DNA of 64,000 nt from assembly GCF_023614235.1 (NCBI RefSeq), contig NZ_CP094264.1:2046001-2110000 (forward strand), given 5' to 3'. The position numbers and the translations under genes are program-made. Origin of the DNA: Streptomyces sp. MRC013 (lineage in GTDB: Bacteria; Actinomycetota; Actinomycetes; Streptomycetales; Streptomycetaceae). The notes beneath the pieces are model-generated. The model made no database searches. It was not told the origin of the DNA and worked only from the letters and a program-made list of their open reading frames with translations. Of this stretch, positions 63,688-64,000 are shown one piece after another (position 1 is the stretch's first letter; each line of letters opens with the position of its first letter).

Positions 63688-64000
63688 ATGACCGCCGCCG
63701 CACCGCCCGTCGCCGTCGTCACCGGAGCCAGCAGCGGCATCGGGGCCGCGACCGCCCGCCACCTGGCCGCGACCGGCCATCACGTCGTGCTCACCGCGCG
63801 GCGCGAGGACCGCATCACCGCCCTCGCCGCGGAGCTGACCGAGGCCGGCCACCGGGCGACCGCGTACGCCCTCGACGTCACCGACCGGTCCGCCGTCGAC
63901 GCCTTCGCCGCCTCTCTGGACCGCTGCGACGTGCTGGTCAACAACGCCGGCGGCGCGCTCGGCGCCGACCCGGTGGCGACCGGCGACCCGGAGGACTGGC
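63688..64000 (+). CDS. short-chain dehydrogenase, N-terminal part
   Basis: ATG at 63688; the gene runs off the right edge after about 104 residues. TGASSGIG cofactor motif, VLTARREDR (Arg pair favouring NADP), and VLVNNAGGALGADPV. Serine-type dehydrogenase relatives (YdfG-like) share this start. 117 bp downstream of the monooxygenase, possibly a separate unit. Confidence 0.88.
   Translation, partial: MTAAAPPVAVVTGASSGIGAATARHLAATGHHVVLTARREDRITALAAELTEAGHRATAYALDVTDRSAVDAFAASLDRCDVLVNNAGGALGADPVATGDPEDW

Overview
The window is chromosomal DNA of a Streptomyces or close relative. Evidence: very high GC with GC-rich third codon positions, many GTG starts in 4-nt ATGA/GTGA overlaps, a futalosine (mqn) menaquinone pathway, a WhiJ/DUF397 regulator pair, and the gene order nuoA-D / NlpC-P60 / menG / mqnC / mqnA / cold-shock / mqnE / UbiX-UbiA-UbiD / resA-ccdA-resB-ccsB / hemL, which resembles the core order I remember from S. 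coelicolor (from memory, not searched).

Layout. 1-2440 (-): start of the nuo operon (complex I) behind a Rex-type operator. 3159-3989 (+): secreted NlpC/P60 hydrolase. 4.07-24.3 kb is an accessory block inside this conserved neighbourhood: (a) a WhiJ/AbaA-like regulatory set (4.1-6.3 kb); (b) a polymorphic deaminase-toxin locus (7.5-13.3 kb) whose 513-codon toxin gene is split by a 981-bp IS5-type element with a 3-bp target duplication; removing the IS restores one reading frame; (c) a cycloserine-type biosynthetic operon (14.8-20.7 kb, -) with homologues of dcsA, dcsB, dcsD, dcsE and dcsG but no dcsC racemase and no D-Ala-D-Ala ligase, plus an SDR and a repetitive 82-codon ORF; (d) a divergent MocR regulator / EamA exporter pair.

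24.4-47.7 kb holds menaquinone genes: geranylgeranyl-reductase-like (frameshifted), menG, mqnC, mqnA, mqnE, and a UbiD-hypothetical-UbiA-UbiX set. Between them lie a decayed IS4-family element, a kinase pseudogene, a decayed esterase, a cold-shock gene, a dicarboxylate symporter and regulators. 47.9-52.1 kb has a P-loop NTPase next to a membrane-anchored binding protein. 52.2-58.9 kb (-) is cytochrome c biogenesis and heme synthesis. 59.6-64 kb has a small unknown protein, a Mut7-C protein, a TetR/FAD-monooxygenase pair sharing a 14-bp phased operator array, and the start of an SDR gene.

Together, nuo, mqn/menG, ccs/res and hemL supply electron input, quinone, cytochrome c and heme for respiration. 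The accessory block adds competition functions (toxin/immunity) and probably an amino-acid-derived isoxazolidinone-type antimetabolite. At least five otherwise intact genes or leader ORFs show 1-nt shifts in G/C homopolymers, so base-level accuracy of the sequence needs checking before those genes are called dead.
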